52,017 nt of DNA from Paraburkholderia silviterrae (GTDB taxonomy: Bacteria; Pseudomonadota; Gammaproteobacteria; Burkholderiales; Burkholderiaceae): the NCBI RefSeq assembly GCF_004353915.1, contig NZ_SMRP01000042.1:1-52017 (forward strand). Direction: 5' to 3'. The position numbers and the translations under genes are program-made. The notes beneath the pieces were generated by a model. That model saw nothing but the letters and a program-made list of their open reading frames with translations, searched no databases and was not told the DNA's origin. Positions 1-9,040 of the stretch are shown piece by piece. The first letter of the stretch is position 1. Every line of letters begins with the position of its first letter.

Positions 1-122
1 GTGCCGCCCCGCACAGGGGCAACACCAATATACCGACATGAAAACAAGGAAAGGCCAACAAAACCAAAACCCTCACCCCAACACCACCAAAACCCGAGAA
101 ATCACCCCATCAAAACACGCAC

Positions 123-1154
123 TCAGTGCCCGTCGCGCGGGTGCTCAAGCTGCGCGGCACGCCAGCGACTGGGCGGCTGCCCAAATTCCCCACTAAACCA
201 CCGCGAGAACGCACTGGGCTCGGAAAACCCCAGCCGGTCGCTAATATCGGACACCGCATGCCGCGGCTGCGCCAGATACCGCACTGCAAGCGAGGCACGC
301 ACTTCATTCACCAGCAACGAGAACTTCTCGCCATGTTGCTCGAGCTGTCGCTGCAGCGTGCGCGGCGTGAGTCCGAGGCGCGCGCTCACGGGCTCGATCG
401 CACCCGCGCCGCGCGGCAACAAGAGATGGATCGCCCGTCGCACGTTGTCGGCGAGCGAAGTCTCGCTATAGCGCGGCTGCAGATCGAGCAGCTCTTGTGC
501 GTAGCGCGCGAGATGGCTGTCGGCAAGCGGGTTCGCGCGATCGAGATCGCGGTGCGCCAGCACGATGCCGTCGAACTCGCTTTCGAATTCGATTCGCGAT
601 CCGAAGAAACGCCGGTGCACCTGAAGGCGCTCGGGCGCCGCATGCGCGAAATGCACGGCGCGCGGCGCGTATTGGGCGCCGAGCACGGCGCGCACGAGAC
701 TGAGCACCGCGCCGACTGTCAATTCCACGATCTCCGGCCCCGGATCCGGGCGCGCGGTGACAAGCGCGACGTGCAGCACCGCGGTGTCCTCGATCTCCTC
801 GACCTGAACCGAGACCGAATCGCTCAACAAATGCCGGTAGAGCTCGATGCGCGCGAGCGCCTCGCGCAGTGTGGGCTGGTGTTGCAGCAAGAGGCTGAGC
901 GAGCCGAAGTCGGAGAGCCGCCATGCCTCGCCAATGCGCGCGCCAAGTGTGCGGCACTCTGCCTGCCCGGCGCCGCCCGCCAGCGACACCTCGAACACGC
1001 GCGCAAGGCTCGTCTCGGGAATGCGCAGGTCCGGCGTCGTGAGGCAAGACAGATCGAGTCCCGCCTCACGCAGCGCGCGCACCGGATCGATGCCCGCGTG
1101 GGCGGCAATCTCCGAAAACTTGGTGAGGGACGCGCTTCGAACAAGGATGGGCAT
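123..1154 (-). CDS. AraC-family transcriptional regulator
   Basis: The product is about 343 residues: an N-terminal ligand-sensing region of the AraC_binding-like (PF12625-type) class followed by a C-terminal double helix-turn-helix. The second HTH is clearly visible (SDISDRLGFSEPSAFSRWF) near the C-terminus, and the first lies around LGLTPRTLQRQLEQHG. The open frame extends upstream to 1265, but I start at the ATG at 1154 (MPILVRSASL), because the extra 37 residues are Arg/Pro/Cys-rich and unlike the family. It diverges from the TauD-like gene at 1415 across 260 bp, so it is the natural candidate to control that gene and perhaps the catabolic cluster. The inducer is not evident from the sequence. 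Confidence 0.9.
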   Translation of the reverse strand: MPILVRSASLTKFSEIAAHAGIDPVRALREAGLDLSCLTTPDLRIPETSLARVFEVSLAGGAGQAECRTLGARIGEAWRLSDFGSLSLLLQHQPTLREALARIELYRHLLSDSVSVQVEEIEDTAVLHVALVTARPDPGPEIVELTVGAVLSLVRAVLGAQYAPRAVHFAHAAPERLQVHRRFFGSRIEFESEFDGIVLAHRDLDRANPLADSHLARYAQELLDLQPRYSETSLADNVRRAIHLLLPRGAGAIEPVSARLGLTPRTLQRQLEQHGEKFSLLVNEVRASLAVRYLAQPRHAVSDISDRLGFSEPSAFSRWFSGEFGQPPSRWRAAQLEHPRDGH

Positions 1155-1414
1155 GGGGTCACATGGAGGGCTGCAAGGACGATTGCTTCGATGACGATTG
1201 CACGAGCAGGCGCCGGTAGCCGAGCGTACCGTTGCAACGGCGCTTCGTCTGTGGGGAATAACCATGAGTGCGTGCGCATGTCGTCGCGCGTCAGGTCGTG
1301 GCGCGCAGAGTCAAGCATGCGGGCCGTGCATTTCACACAATGCCATTCATGCCGGCACCGTCACGCAAATCACGCAGATCGGGCGCACGCAAACCCACTC
1401 AAAGGAGACCGCCC
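1155..1414. promoter_or_regulatory. Divergent intergenic region between AraC regulator and first TauD-like gene
   Basis: This 260-bp gap separates two divergent genes and must hold both promoters. A Shine-Dalgarno-like AAAGGAG lies at 1401-1407, a few bases before the ATG at 1415. Short similar stretches (TCGTCGCGCG near 1278 and TCGTGGCGCG near 1294) could be regulator half-sites, but this is weak. I cannot place the promoters with confidence. Confidence 0.4.
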
Positions 1415-2257
1415 ATGCGAGTCAAACAACTGACCTGTACCATTGGCGCCGAAGTGTCGGGCGTTCATCTCGGCGATGTCGCGCGCGACGACGCGCTGTT
1501 CGCCGAAATCAAGGCGCTGCTGCTCACGCACAAGGTGCTGTTCCTGCGCGACCAGCACATTACGCGCGCCGAGCACGTGGCATTCGCGCGCCGCTTCGGC
1601 GATCTGGAGGATCACCCGGTCGCGGGCAGCGACCCCGAGCATCCGGGCCTCGTGCAGATCTATCGCAGCGACAAGAAAGAGCACTACGAGAACAGCTATC
1701 ACACCGACGGCTCGTGGCGGCCCTGCCCGCCGATGGGCGCGGTGCTGCGTTGCATCGAATGCCCCGAGGTGGGCGGCGACACGATCTGGGTCGACATGGC
1801 GGCCGCGTATCGCCATTTGCCCGAGGACATCAAGCAGCGCATCGGCGGACTGCGCGCGAAGCACAGCATCGAGCATTCGTTCGGCGCCGCGATGACGCTC
1901 GAAGCGAGAACGAAGCTCGCAGCCGAGAATCCGATGGTCGAGCATCCGGTCGTGCGCACGCACCCCGAGACCGGCGAGAAAATCCTCTACGTGAACAGCT
2001 TCGCCACGCACTTCGCGAACTTTCATACGCCGGAGAACGTCCGCTATGGGCAGGACAAGACGCCCGGCGCGAGCCATCTGCTCAATTACCTCATCAGCCA
2101 GGCCTACATTCCCGAGTATCAGGTGCGCTTTCGCTGGACGCCCAATAGCGTCGCCATCTGGGACAACCGCGGCACCCAGCACTATGCCGTGCAGGACTAC
2201 TGGCCCGCGCCGCGCAAGATGGAGCGCACGGCTATCGTCGGCGACCGGCCTTTCTGA
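1415..2257 (+). CDS. TauD/TfdA-family 2-oxoglutarate- and Fe(II)-dependent dioxygenase (copy 1)
   Basis: The 280-aa product has the length of TauD and TfdA and carries the family's iron facial triad: H96-x-D98 (in YHTDGSW) and distal H256 (in TQHYAVQDY). It also has the conserved 2-oxoglutarate-binding Arg region near the end. Members oxidise a substrate with O2 and 2-oxoglutarate. TauD releases sulfite from taurine and TfdA cleaves aryloxyacetates, and the sequence alone does not settle which applies. The open frame begins at 1268, but ATG 1415 follows a good AAAGGAG and matches the start of its paralogue at 6426. By eye the two copies are about two-thirds identical. It stands alone on this strand and faces the MalT-like regulator gene convergently. 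Confidence 0.93.
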   Translation: MRVKQLTCTIGAEVSGVHLGDVARDDALFAEIKALLLTHKVLFLRDQHITRAEHVAFARRFGDLEDHPVAGSDPEHPGLVQIYRSDKKEHYENSYHTDGSWRPCPPMGAVLRCIECPEVGGDTIWVDMAAAYRHLPEDIKQRIGGLRAKHSIEHSFGAAMTLEARTKLAAENPMVEHPVVRTHPETGEKILYVNSFATHFANFHTPENVRYGQDKTPGASHLLNYLISQAYIPEYQVRFRWTPNSVAIWDNRGTQHYAVQDYWPAPRKMERTAIVGDRPF

Positions 2258-2362
2258 GCCGCGCGATTGCGCTTCATGGCGCCCGATTGCGTCACGCGGC
2301 CTCGTGGCTGAATCCGCGCAATCGGTGCCATCGCTGCCATCGGCTCGATTGGCGCCATCGCC

Positions 2363-5071
2363 TCAATCGCCGTTTTCCAGCAACCCCAGTAGTTGAGCGC
2401 GCAGCACCGCATGCTTGCGGGTGCTCGCGCTCAGCTTGCCGAACAGGTTCTTCACATGCCACTTGGCGGTGACTTCCCCCACACCGATTGCTTGCGCGAT
2501 CTCCTTGTTCGAGAGATTGCGGGCCAGCAATTCGAGCACTTCGCGCTCCTTGGGGGTGAGCACCATGCTCGGCACGGCGCGTGGCGCAGCGTGCGCGCGC
2601 CGGGGCTGCCCAGCGGCCTGGGCCGTGCGCGCAGGCGTGGCCGTTGTAATGGCGGCCTGCTTGCCGCCGTCTTGCGCCGCCAGGCTGCGCACCCAGTCGG
2701 CCAGCGCGGGATGCGCATCGGCGAAAACACGCACGAGGCCGTAGGTGGCGGTCAGCCCGATCGCCTCGCGCAGCAGCGGCAGGCCGTCTTCGCCATGGAC
2801 TTTGCTGGCGAGGGCGCGCAGTCCCATGATCTCGATGCGCTCGCGACCGAGCTTCATTTCGTCGGCCAGTGCCTGCGCCTGGGCAAGCTGCCCGAGCGCC
2901 CGGGCTCCGTCCTGCTGGGCAAGCGCCGTGTACGCATGGGTCATCGCCTGGCGCCACGCCACATCGCGGCGCCAGAGCGGGCCGTGCGATCCTGCGCACT
3001 GCTCGACCAGGGCGTCGAGCTGCGCGCTCAATGCACGGCATGTTTCGGCGCGCCCGTGGCCCGCGTGGATGCGCACGCGCTCCGCCAGGCTCGCGATGGA
3101 CAGACGTGGCAGCTCACGCGCCATGCCGGCGGCGTGCATGGCTTCGAGCAGGTCGAGCGCGCGCCGCTCCACGCCTTGGGCTTGCGCCACGCGCGCGGCG
3201 CACAAGTAAGCGATCAGCGAAGTCTCGGCAGAGCCGGCGCGCTCGAGCACGTCGAGCCGGTTCGCGAGCAGCGCATCGGCTTCGTCCACGCCGTTGCGCT
3301 CGAACAGGGCGGCCGCCAGCACGGCCGCGAGCATGCAGGGCAGCGGATGGCGGCGGCCCAGCTCGGCTTCGGCGCTCGTCAGCGCGGGGCGCAGCACGGT
3401 CTCGGCGAGCACGGCCTGGCCTTCGCTCAGGTAGCTCAGGCCGATCACGAATTCGCCCCAGTGCGCGGCGTAGCGGTGCGCCTTGCCAAATTCGCCGCGT
3501 GGCGTGAGCTGCAGATGGCGGCGCGCGTTGGCGGGCTCGCCCTGCAGCAGCGCGGCCATTGCGAGGCGGTTTGCGTGCGTCTGGAGCCGACGCGGCTCAG
3601 CGAGCGGAGGCGGCTCGCGCCACGGCGCGAGGAGCGCGAGGAAGCGGTCGGGCTCGTCGGCGTAGTACGCCGCCACGCTCAGGATGAGCGCGCATTCGTA
3701 GCGCCGCTCGGGCGTGCAATCGGGCGCCTCGGCCATCGGCGCGACGAGCCTGCCGGCCTCTGCGTGGCGCTCGCTGAGCGCGAGCGCCCAGGCGGCGGCG
3801 AGGCGCAGGTCCGGCTGCCGGTCGAGCTCGTCCTCGGGCAGCAGCTCGAGCCATTCGAGCGCGGCAGTGAGGCGCCCCTGCATGACCGCGCCATAGAGCG
3901 AGCGGCCGGCCAGTTCGAACGCCACGTCGCGCTCGCCCGCCGCATGCGCGTGGCGTGCCGCTTCTTCATGGATCCCGTGCGCGGCGAGCCAGTGCATCGC
4001 GCGCCGGTGCAGGGCGGCGAGCTCGCCGGGCGCAAGCTCGGCCAGACGCGCGCCCAGCGCCGCGCGGGCGAGCGTGTGCAGGCGGCACCAGTCGCTGCCG
4101 TCGCTGATCATGAAGATGGGCGTGTCGCGCATGAGCCGCGCGAGTTGAGCCGGGGCCTGCGGATCGTCGAGCAGCGCGCGGCACAGGTCGGGATGCAGCA
4201 TGTCGACGAGCGCGAGGCGCGTGAGGAACGCGACATCTTCGGGCGCGAGCCGCGCGAGCAGGCTGCTCACCAGATGCTCGCCTTGCTGGCCCGGCTGCCC
4301 CGACATCGCGTCGATGACTCCGCGCGGGTCGCCGCTCTTTTCCATCGCGGCAAGCGCGAGCTGCAGGCCAAGCGGCCAGCCGTCGGTGAGCTCGTGCAGG
4401 CGCGCGCAACTGTCGGTGTCCACGCGGTCGCCGAAGCGCCGGCGCACGAGCGCCAGCGTTTCATCAAGGCGAAAGCGCAGCGCTTCGGGCCCGAGGCAGA
4501 CGCACTGGCCGTACGCGCTCAGGTCGTCGACGGCGGTCTCGAAGCCGCTGCGCGCGGCCACGACAATGCGCAGGTTCGCGGGTGCGTTGTGCAGCAGATA
4601 GAGCAGCGCCGCGCTGCCCACCGGCGAGAGCCGCTCGGCTTCGTCGACGATGAGCACGAGATCGAGCGCCGATTGCGAGACCTCGGCGAGCCAGCCGGTC
4701 AGGCCCTCGGTGTCGCCGGGCGCGGCGAAGCTGCTTTCGAGCAGCGTGCGCCCGAACTCGGGGCGAGCGCCGCCCACGCGCACGGCGAGCACGAGGCTGT
4801 GCAAGAAGCGTTGCGGGTCGTCGTGCGCATCGGCCGACACCCAGGCGACGGCGGCGCCGTGCGCGAGATGCTCGCGCCGCCATTGCGCGAGCAGCAGCGT
4901 CTTGCCGAAGCCGGGCGGCGCCTGGACGACGATCGCGCTCTGATTGCGCAAGGGCTCGCTGGCGAGATTCAGGCGCTCGCGCGCGAGCAGGTGGCGCGGC
5001 GCGCGCGGCGGCGTGGTCTTGAGCGTGAGTTCGGAAAACGCGGGCTGTGCGCCGCGGTTCGCGGAGGTCAT
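2363..5071 (-). CDS. MalT-like large LuxR-family ATP-dependent transcriptional regulator
   Basis: The product is about 902 residues and built like MalT and related LAL/STAND regulators. An N-terminal NTPase has a P-loop (APPGFGKT, about residues 51-58) and a Walker-B-like LVLIVDEAE. A long alpha-helical TPR-like middle follows, and the C-terminus is a LuxR HTH (LTPKEREVLELLARNLSNKE). Such proteins bind ATP and a small inducer, oligomerise and activate promoters. The frame is open to 5161. I start at ATG 5071 (MTSANRG) because the preceding residues look untranslated. It diverges from the MDR-reductase operon at 5435 and is the likely activator of that operon. The long plus-strand open frame across it is a high-GC shadow. 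Confidence 0.9.
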   Translation of the reverse strand: MTSANRGAQPAFSELTLKTTPPRAPRHLLARERLNLASEPLRNQSAIVVQAPPGFGKTLLLAQWRREHLAHGAAVAWVSADAHDDPQRFLHSLVLAVRVGGARPEFGRTLLESSFAAPGDTEGLTGWLAEVSQSALDLVLIVDEAERLSPVGSAALLYLLHNAPANLRIVVAARSGFETAVDDLSAYGQCVCLGPEALRFRLDETLALVRRRFGDRVDTDSCARLHELTDGWPLGLQLALAAMEKSGDPRGVIDAMSGQPGQQGEHLVSSLLARLAPEDVAFLTRLALVDMLHPDLCRALLDDPQAPAQLARLMRDTPIFMISDGSDWCRLHTLARAALGARLAELAPGELAALHRRAMHWLAAHGIHEEAARHAHAAGERDVAFELAGRSLYGAVMQGRLTAALEWLELLPEDELDRQPDLRLAAAWALALSERHAEAGRLVAPMAEAPDCTPERRYECALILSVAAYYADEPDRFLALLAPWREPPPLAEPRRLQTHANRLAMAALLQGEPANARRHLQLTPRGEFGKAHRYAAHWGEFVIGLSYLSEGQAVLAETVLRPALTSAEAELGRRHPLPCMLAAVLAAALFERNGVDEADALLANRLDVLERAGSAETSLIAYLCAARVAQAQGVERRALDLLEAMHAAGMARELPRLSIASLAERVRIHAGHGRAETCRALSAQLDALVEQCAGSHGPLWRRDVAWRQAMTHAYTALAQQDGARALGQLAQAQALADEMKLGRERIEIMGLRALASKVHGEDGLPLLREAIGLTATYGLVRVFADAHPALADWVRSLAAQDGGKQAAITTATPARTAQAAGQPRRAHAAPRAVPSMVLTPKEREVLELLARNLSNKEIAQAIGVGEVTAKWHVKNLFGKLSASTRKHAVLRAQLLGLLENGD

Positions 5072-5434
5072 CTGATGAATCGAAATAAGCCGTGGGGCCG
5101 GCGTGCCGGCGAGGTGATCTGGAGGCGCGTGCCGGCTGCGCCGCGCATGGCCGCGCCGCATGGCAAGGCCGTGCGGCTCGGGGTATCGATCGGACGATTA
5201 TATGCACGGCAGCCGCTTTCCTGACAATTGGGTCGCAGCCGGGTAAGAATCGCGTCTGTGTTGGGTGGGTGCCGGGCTCCCCCTCCTGCAAGGAGGGCGC
5301 GCGGCGCGCAACCCCGTCCTACGATGAATTCAGACACGGTGTCCCGCTGGATTGGGCCGCATGGGCAGCGACACGAGCGCCGCCGCGGGATATCGACAGC
5401 TCAAGCAGCAGCAGGAACAACAAGGAGACAGAAG
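5072..5434. promoter_or_regulatory. Divergent control region between MalT-like regulator and catabolic operon, with a 17-bp inverted repeat
   Basis: This gap of 363 bp holds no convincing gene. It contains a perfect inverted repeat at 5281-5297 with 7-bp arms (CCCTCCT and AGGAGGG) around a 3-base centre, a plausible operator or small hairpin. Near the regulator side, the stretch around 5195-5210 (ACGATTATATG) is AT-rich for this genome and could be part of a promoter. A ribosome site AAGGAGA lies at 5422-5428 before ATG 5435. Confidence 0.45.
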
Positions 5435-6415
5435 ATGGCACATGCGATCAGGTTCCACGAGACCGGTGCGCCGGAAGTGATGCGCTGGGAAGAAGTGGAC
5501 GTGGGCGCGCCCGGTCCGGGCGAGGTGCGGCTGCGCCACGAAGCGGTCGGCCTGAATTTCGCGGACACGTATTTCCGCTCCGGCCTCTATCCGGTGCCGC
5601 TGCCTGCGGGCATGGGCGTGGAGGCGGCGGGCGTGGTGGAGGCGGTGGGCGCGGGCGTGACCAACGTCGCGCCGGGCGACCGCGTCACCTACACCGGCTT
5701 CGTGAACACGCTGGGCGCCTACAGCACCGAGCGGCTGATTCCGGCGGCGCCGCTCATCAAGCTGCCCGACGCCATCGCCTGCGAAACGGCGGCGGCCATG
5801 ACGATGCGCGGCCTGACCTCGGCCTACCTCATGCGCCGCATCTGGCCGCTGCAAGCCGGCGAGACGATCCTCGTGCACGCTGCGGCGGGCGGCGTGGGCC
5901 TGATCGTTTGCCAATGGGCGAAGCTGCTCGGGCTGAAGGTGATCGGCACGGTGTCGACCGAGGAGAAGGCGGCCATCGCGCGCGCTCACGGTTGCGATCA
6001 CGTGATCCTCTACCGCAGCGAAGATGTCGCGAAGCGCGTGCGCGAGCTGACCGATGGCGTGGGCGTTTCGGTGGTCTACGACAGCGTCGGCCAGGACACC
6101 TTCATGGCGTCGCTCGATTCGCTCAAGCGCCGCGGCCTGCTCGTGTGCGTGGGCACGGCCTCGGGCAAGCCGCCCGCGTTCGAGCCGCAGATCCTCGCGA
6201 TGAAGGGCTCGCTCTACATCACGCGCCCCGCGCTGGCCGACTATATCGCCGATCCCGCGGAGAAGGCCGCGCTCGCCGAGGAGATCTTCGGCCACGTCGC
6301 GGCGGGGCGCATCAAGATCGAGATCAACCAGCGCTACGCGCTGCAGGACGCCGTGCAGGCGCACCACGACATCGAAGCGCGCAGGACGACGGGCTCGTCC
6401 GTCTTCACGATCTGA
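5435..6415 (+). CDS. MDR-family NAD(P)H:quinone oxidoreductase-like protein
   Basis: The 326-aa product matches the zeta-crystallin/QorA branch of the medium-chain dehydrogenase/reductase superfamily. It has an N-terminal GroES-like catalytic domain (VGLNFADTYFRSGLYP, GMGVEAAGVV) and a Rossmann nucleotide-binding domain with the branch-typical HAAAGGVG. It lacks the zinc ligands of alcohol dehydrogenases. It probably reduces a quinone, enal or similar acceptor with NADPH; the substrate is unknown. The open frame runs back to 5228, but ATG 5435 has an AAGGAG a few bases upstream and begins with the family's MAHAIRFHETG. It opens a run in which the next TauD-like gene starts only 10 bp after its stop, so the two are very likely co-transcribed. 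Confidence 0.93.
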   Translation: MAHAIRFHETGAPEVMRWEEVDVGAPGPGEVRLRHEAVGLNFADTYFRSGLYPVPLPAGMGVEAAGVVEAVGAGVTNVAPGDRVTYTGFVNTLGAYSTERLIPAAPLIKLPDAIACETAAAMTMRGLTSAYLMRRIWPLQAGETILVHAAAGGVGLIVCQWAKLLGLKVIGTVSTEEKAAIARAHGCDHVILYRSEDVAKRVRELTDGVGVSVVYDSVGQDTFMASLDSLKRRGLLVCVGTASGKPPAFEPQILAMKGSLYITRPALADYIADPAEKAALAEEIFGHVAAGRIKIEINQRYALQDAVQAHHDIEARRTTGSSVFTI

Positions 6416-6425
6416 GGCCGCCATC

Positions 6426-7274
6426 ATGAGAGTCGAGCAACTGACCTGCGCCATCGGCGCGGAACTGGTGGATGTGCATCTGGGCGATGCGGTGCACGAC
6501 GATGGCTTGTTCGCAGCGATCAAGGCGGCGCTGCTCGAGCACAAGGTGCTGTTCCTGCGCGACCAGAAGATCACGCGCGCCGAGCACGTGGCCTTCGCCC
6601 GTCGTTTTGGAGAACTCGAGGGTCATCCGGTGGCGGGCAGCCATCCCGAGCATCCGGGCCTCGTGCAGATCTACAAGACGCCCGAGCAGCCGAACGACCG
6701 CTACGAGAACTCGTGGCACACCGACGCCACCTGGCGTGCCGCGCCGCCGATGGGCGCGGTGCTGCGCTGCGTGGAATGCCCGCCGGTGGGCGGCGACACC
6801 ATGTGGGCCAACATGGTGCTCGCCTACGAGAACCTGCCGCAGCACGTGAAGGACGAGATCGCGGACCTGCGCGGGAGCCACAGCATCCAGGCGAGCTTCG
6901 GCGCGGTCATGCCGATCGAGAAGCGCCTCGCGCTGAAGGCGCAGTACCCGGACGCCGAGCATCCGGTGGTGCGCACGCACCCGGAGACGGGCAAAAAGGT
7001 GCTGTTCGTGAACGGCTTCACCACGCACTTCGTGAACTATCACACGCCGGCGCGCGTGCGCTACGGCCAGGACGGCAATCCGGGCGCCGCGCAACTGCTG
7101 CAGTACCTCATCAGCCAGGCGTACATCCCCGAGTACCAGGTGCGCTGGCGCTGGCGGCCGGACAGCGTGGCGATCTGGGACAACCGCAGCACGCAGCACT
7201 ACGCGGTCATGGACTACCCGCCGTGCCACCGCAAGATGGAGCGCGCGGGGATCATCGGCGACGTGCCGTATTGA
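6426..7274 (+). CDS. TauD/TfdA-family 2-oxoglutarate- and Fe(II)-dependent dioxygenase (copy 2)
   Basis: The 282-aa product is a close paralogue of the dioxygenase at 1415. The iron ligands are all present: H98-x-D100 (WHTDATW) and H258 (TQHYAVMDY). The TauD-like segment APPMGAVLRC and the ending QVRWRWRPDSVAIWDNR are well conserved. It lies between the MDR reductase and the DUF849 enzyme with gaps of 10 and 47 bp, suggesting it performs the first oxidative step of the pathway encoded here. Having two copies under what appear to be two different regulators suggests two related substrates or two induction conditions. Substrate assignment (sulfonate, sulfate ester or aryloxyalkanoate) is not possible from sequence alone. 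Confidence 0.93.
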   Translation: MRVEQLTCAIGAELVDVHLGDAVHDDGLFAAIKAALLEHKVLFLRDQKITRAEHVAFARRFGELEGHPVAGSHPEHPGLVQIYKTPEQPNDRYENSWHTDATWRAAPPMGAVLRCVECPPVGGDTMWANMVLAYENLPQHVKDEIADLRGSHSIQASFGAVMPIEKRLALKAQYPDAEHPVVRTHPETGKKVLFVNGFTTHFVNYHTPARVRYGQDGNPGAAQLLQYLISQAYIPEYQVRWRWRPDSVAIWDNRSTQHYAVMDYPPCHRKMERAGIIGDVPY

Positions 7275-7321
7275 TCTGATTGGCCGCTACCCGAGACAAG
7301 AACCCGACACTGGAGGAAGAC

Positions 7322-8377
7322 ATGCAATTTTTCGACGATTCGCTGCACCCGGAGAACATGGAGAAGGTGGTCATCACGGTTGCGCCGTATGGCCCGGAGT
7401 GGATGCCGGAGGACTTCCCCGAGGACATTCCCGTCACCATGGACGAGCAGGTGCAAAAGGCCGTGGACTGCTACAACGCGGGCGCGACAGTGCTGCATCT
7501 GCACGTGCGTGAGCTGGACGGTAAGGGCTCCAAGCGCCTCTCCAAGTTCAACGAACTGATTGCGGGCGTGCGCGCGGCGGTGCCCGACATGATCATCCAG
7601 GTGGGCGGCTCGATCTCGTTCGCGCCGGAAGACGACGGCCAGGCCGCGAAGTGGCTCTCGGACGACACGCGCCACATGCTCGCGGAGCTCGAGCCGAAGC
7701 CCGACCAGGTGACCGTGGCGATCAACACCACGCAGATGAACATCATGGAGCTGCTCTACCCCGAGTATCTGGAGGGCACCTCGCTCGCGAACCCGGCGCT
7801 TCAGGCGGCCTACAGCGAAATGACGGTGCCCGCCGGGCCGCAGTGGCTGGAAGAGCATCTGCGCCGCCTCCAGGCCTCGGGCATCCAGCCGCATTTCCAG
7901 CTGACGGGCATCCACGCGCTGGAAACGCTCGAACGCCTCGTGCGCAAGGGCGTCTACCGCGGGCCGCTGAACCTCACGTGGATCGGCATCGGCGGCGGCT
8001 TCGACGGCCCGAACCCGTTCAACTTCTTCAACTTCGTGCATCGCGCGCCCCAGGGCTGCACGCTCACGGCGGAGTCGCTGCTCAAGAACGTGCTGCCGTT
8101 CAACATGATGGCGATGTCGATGGGCCTGCATCCGCGCTGCGGCATCGAGGACACGATCATCGGTCAGCATGGCCAGCGCATGACCTCGGTGGAGCAGATC
8201 GAGCAGTGCGTGCGCGTGGCGCACGAGCTCGGGCGCGAAGTCGCCTCGGGCAAGGAGGCGCGCGAGATCTACCGCATCGGCACGTTCTACAAGGACGCCG
8301 ATGAAACGCTGGCCGCCTGCGGCTATCTGCCGAACCGCAAGCCGGCGGGCCTGGGTCTCGTGAAGTCGGCGGCGTGA
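7322..8377 (+). CDS. Beta-keto acid cleavage enzyme (BKACE, DUF849 family)
   Basis: The 351-aa product belongs to the DUF849/BKACE family of zinc-dependent TIM-barrel enzymes, which typically condense a beta-keto acid with acetyl-CoA and release acetoacetate plus a new CoA thioester. The HLHVR metal-binding segment after the second strand (ATVLHLHVREL) is visible, as are the glycine-rich IGIGGG stretch and the typical C-terminus with GREVASGKEAREIY. The frame is open from 7280, but the ATG at 7322 follows GGAGGAAG. Its GTGA stop overlaps the start of the next gene, so the two are translationally coupled. Its natural keto acid is unknown; context suggests the oxidised product of the TauD/SDR steps. 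Confidence 0.92.
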   Translation: MQFFDDSLHPENMEKVVITVAPYGPEWMPEDFPEDIPVTMDEQVQKAVDCYNAGATVLHLHVRELDGKGSKRLSKFNELIAGVRAAVPDMIIQVGGSISFAPEDDGQAAKWLSDDTRHMLAELEPKPDQVTVAINTTQMNIMELLYPEYLEGTSLANPALQAAYSEMTVPAGPQWLEEHLRRLQASGIQPHFQLTGIHALETLERLVRKGVYRGPLNLTWIGIGGGFDGPNPFNFFNFVHRAPQGCTLTAESLLKNVLPFNMMAMSMGLHPRCGIEDTIIGQHGQRMTSVEQIEQCVRVAHELGREVASGKEAREIYRIGTFYKDADETLAACGYLPNRKPAGLGLVKSAA

Positions 8378-9033
8378 GCATCATGCGCCAGGAACCCACC
8401 ATCGTCATCGTTCCGGGGCTGCGCGACCACGTCGCGCAGCACTGGCAGACGCTGCTCGAAGCGCGCTTGCGCGCGCAGAACCGGCCGGTGGCCGCCGTGC
8501 CGCCCATGGGCCGCGACGATCTCGATTGCGCGGCGCGCGTCGAGGCGATCGAAGCCGTGGTCGCGCGCATCGAGACGCCCGTGATCATCGTGGCGCACAG
8601 CGGCGGCTGCGTGATGGTCGCGCACTGGGCGCAGCGCTATCCGCGTGCGATTGCCGGTGCGCTGCTGGCGGCGCCGCCGGACTTCGAAGTGCCGATGCCC
8701 GACGGCTATCCGACACTCGAAGCGCTCGACGCGAGCGGATGGCTGCCGGTGCCGCGCGCACCGCTGCCGTTCGCCTCGATCGTCGCAGCGAGCCGCGACG
8801 ATCCGCTCGCCCGCTACGAACGCGTGCTCGAACTCGCGCGCGTGTGGCGCAGCGAGGTGGTCGATCTCGGCAACGTCGGCCATCTGAATCCGGCCAGCGG
8901 GTTCGGCGAATGGCCCGGCGCCGACGACCTGATCGCCGCGCTCGTGCGGCGCGCGCAGGCGCGCGGCATGGCAAACGATGCATCCCGACAAGGCGAGCCG
9001 CAAGACGCGCTGGACGCGTCGCGCCGCGCCTGA
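8374..9033 (+). CDS. RBBP9/YdeN-like alpha/beta hydrolase
   Basis: The 219-aa product has the small alpha/beta-hydrolase fold of the RBBP9/YdeN family: nucleophile S76 in AHSGG, a likely acid in SRDDP, and a catalytic His in GHLNPASGFGEWP, which is the family's hallmark ending. The reaction could be ester, thioester or lactone hydrolysis. The GTG at 8374 overlaps the stop of the BKACE gene (GTGA); an ATG lies three codons later at 8383 and may be the true start. The C-terminal 25 residues (QGEPQDALDASRRA and before) lie beyond the fold and look like read-through into spacer. A strong hairpin follows at 9041-9075. Confidence 0.87.
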   Translation: MSIMRQEPTIVIVPGLRDHVAQHWQTLLEARLRAQNRPVAAVPPMGRDDLDCAARVEAIEAVVARIETPVIIVAHSGGCVMVAHWAQRYPRAIAGALLAAPPDFEVPMPDGYPTLEALDASGWLPVPRAPLPFASIVAASRDDPLARYERVLELARVWRSEVVDLGNVGHLNPASGFGEWPGADDLIAALVRRAQARGMANDASRQGEPQDALDASRRA

Positions 9034-9040
9034 CCCCCGC

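Noticed and set aside
1..471. Plus-strand open frame at the left edge
   Set aside because: Its sequence is antisense to the C-terminus of the AraC regulator after about position 122; the first 122 bp are a C/A-rich intergenic stretch without a convincing gene.
2393..5224. Plus-strand open frame of 943 codons
   Set aside because: It is antisense to the clear MalT-like regulator (P-loop and LuxR HTH on the other strand), has no domain logic and is Arg/Ala/His-rich, as expected of a GC shadow.
1415..7274. Calling either dioxygenase specifically taurine dioxygenase (tauD)
   Set aside because: The iron triad and general fold are shared with TfdA, AtsK and others, and no substrate-defining residues could be verified.
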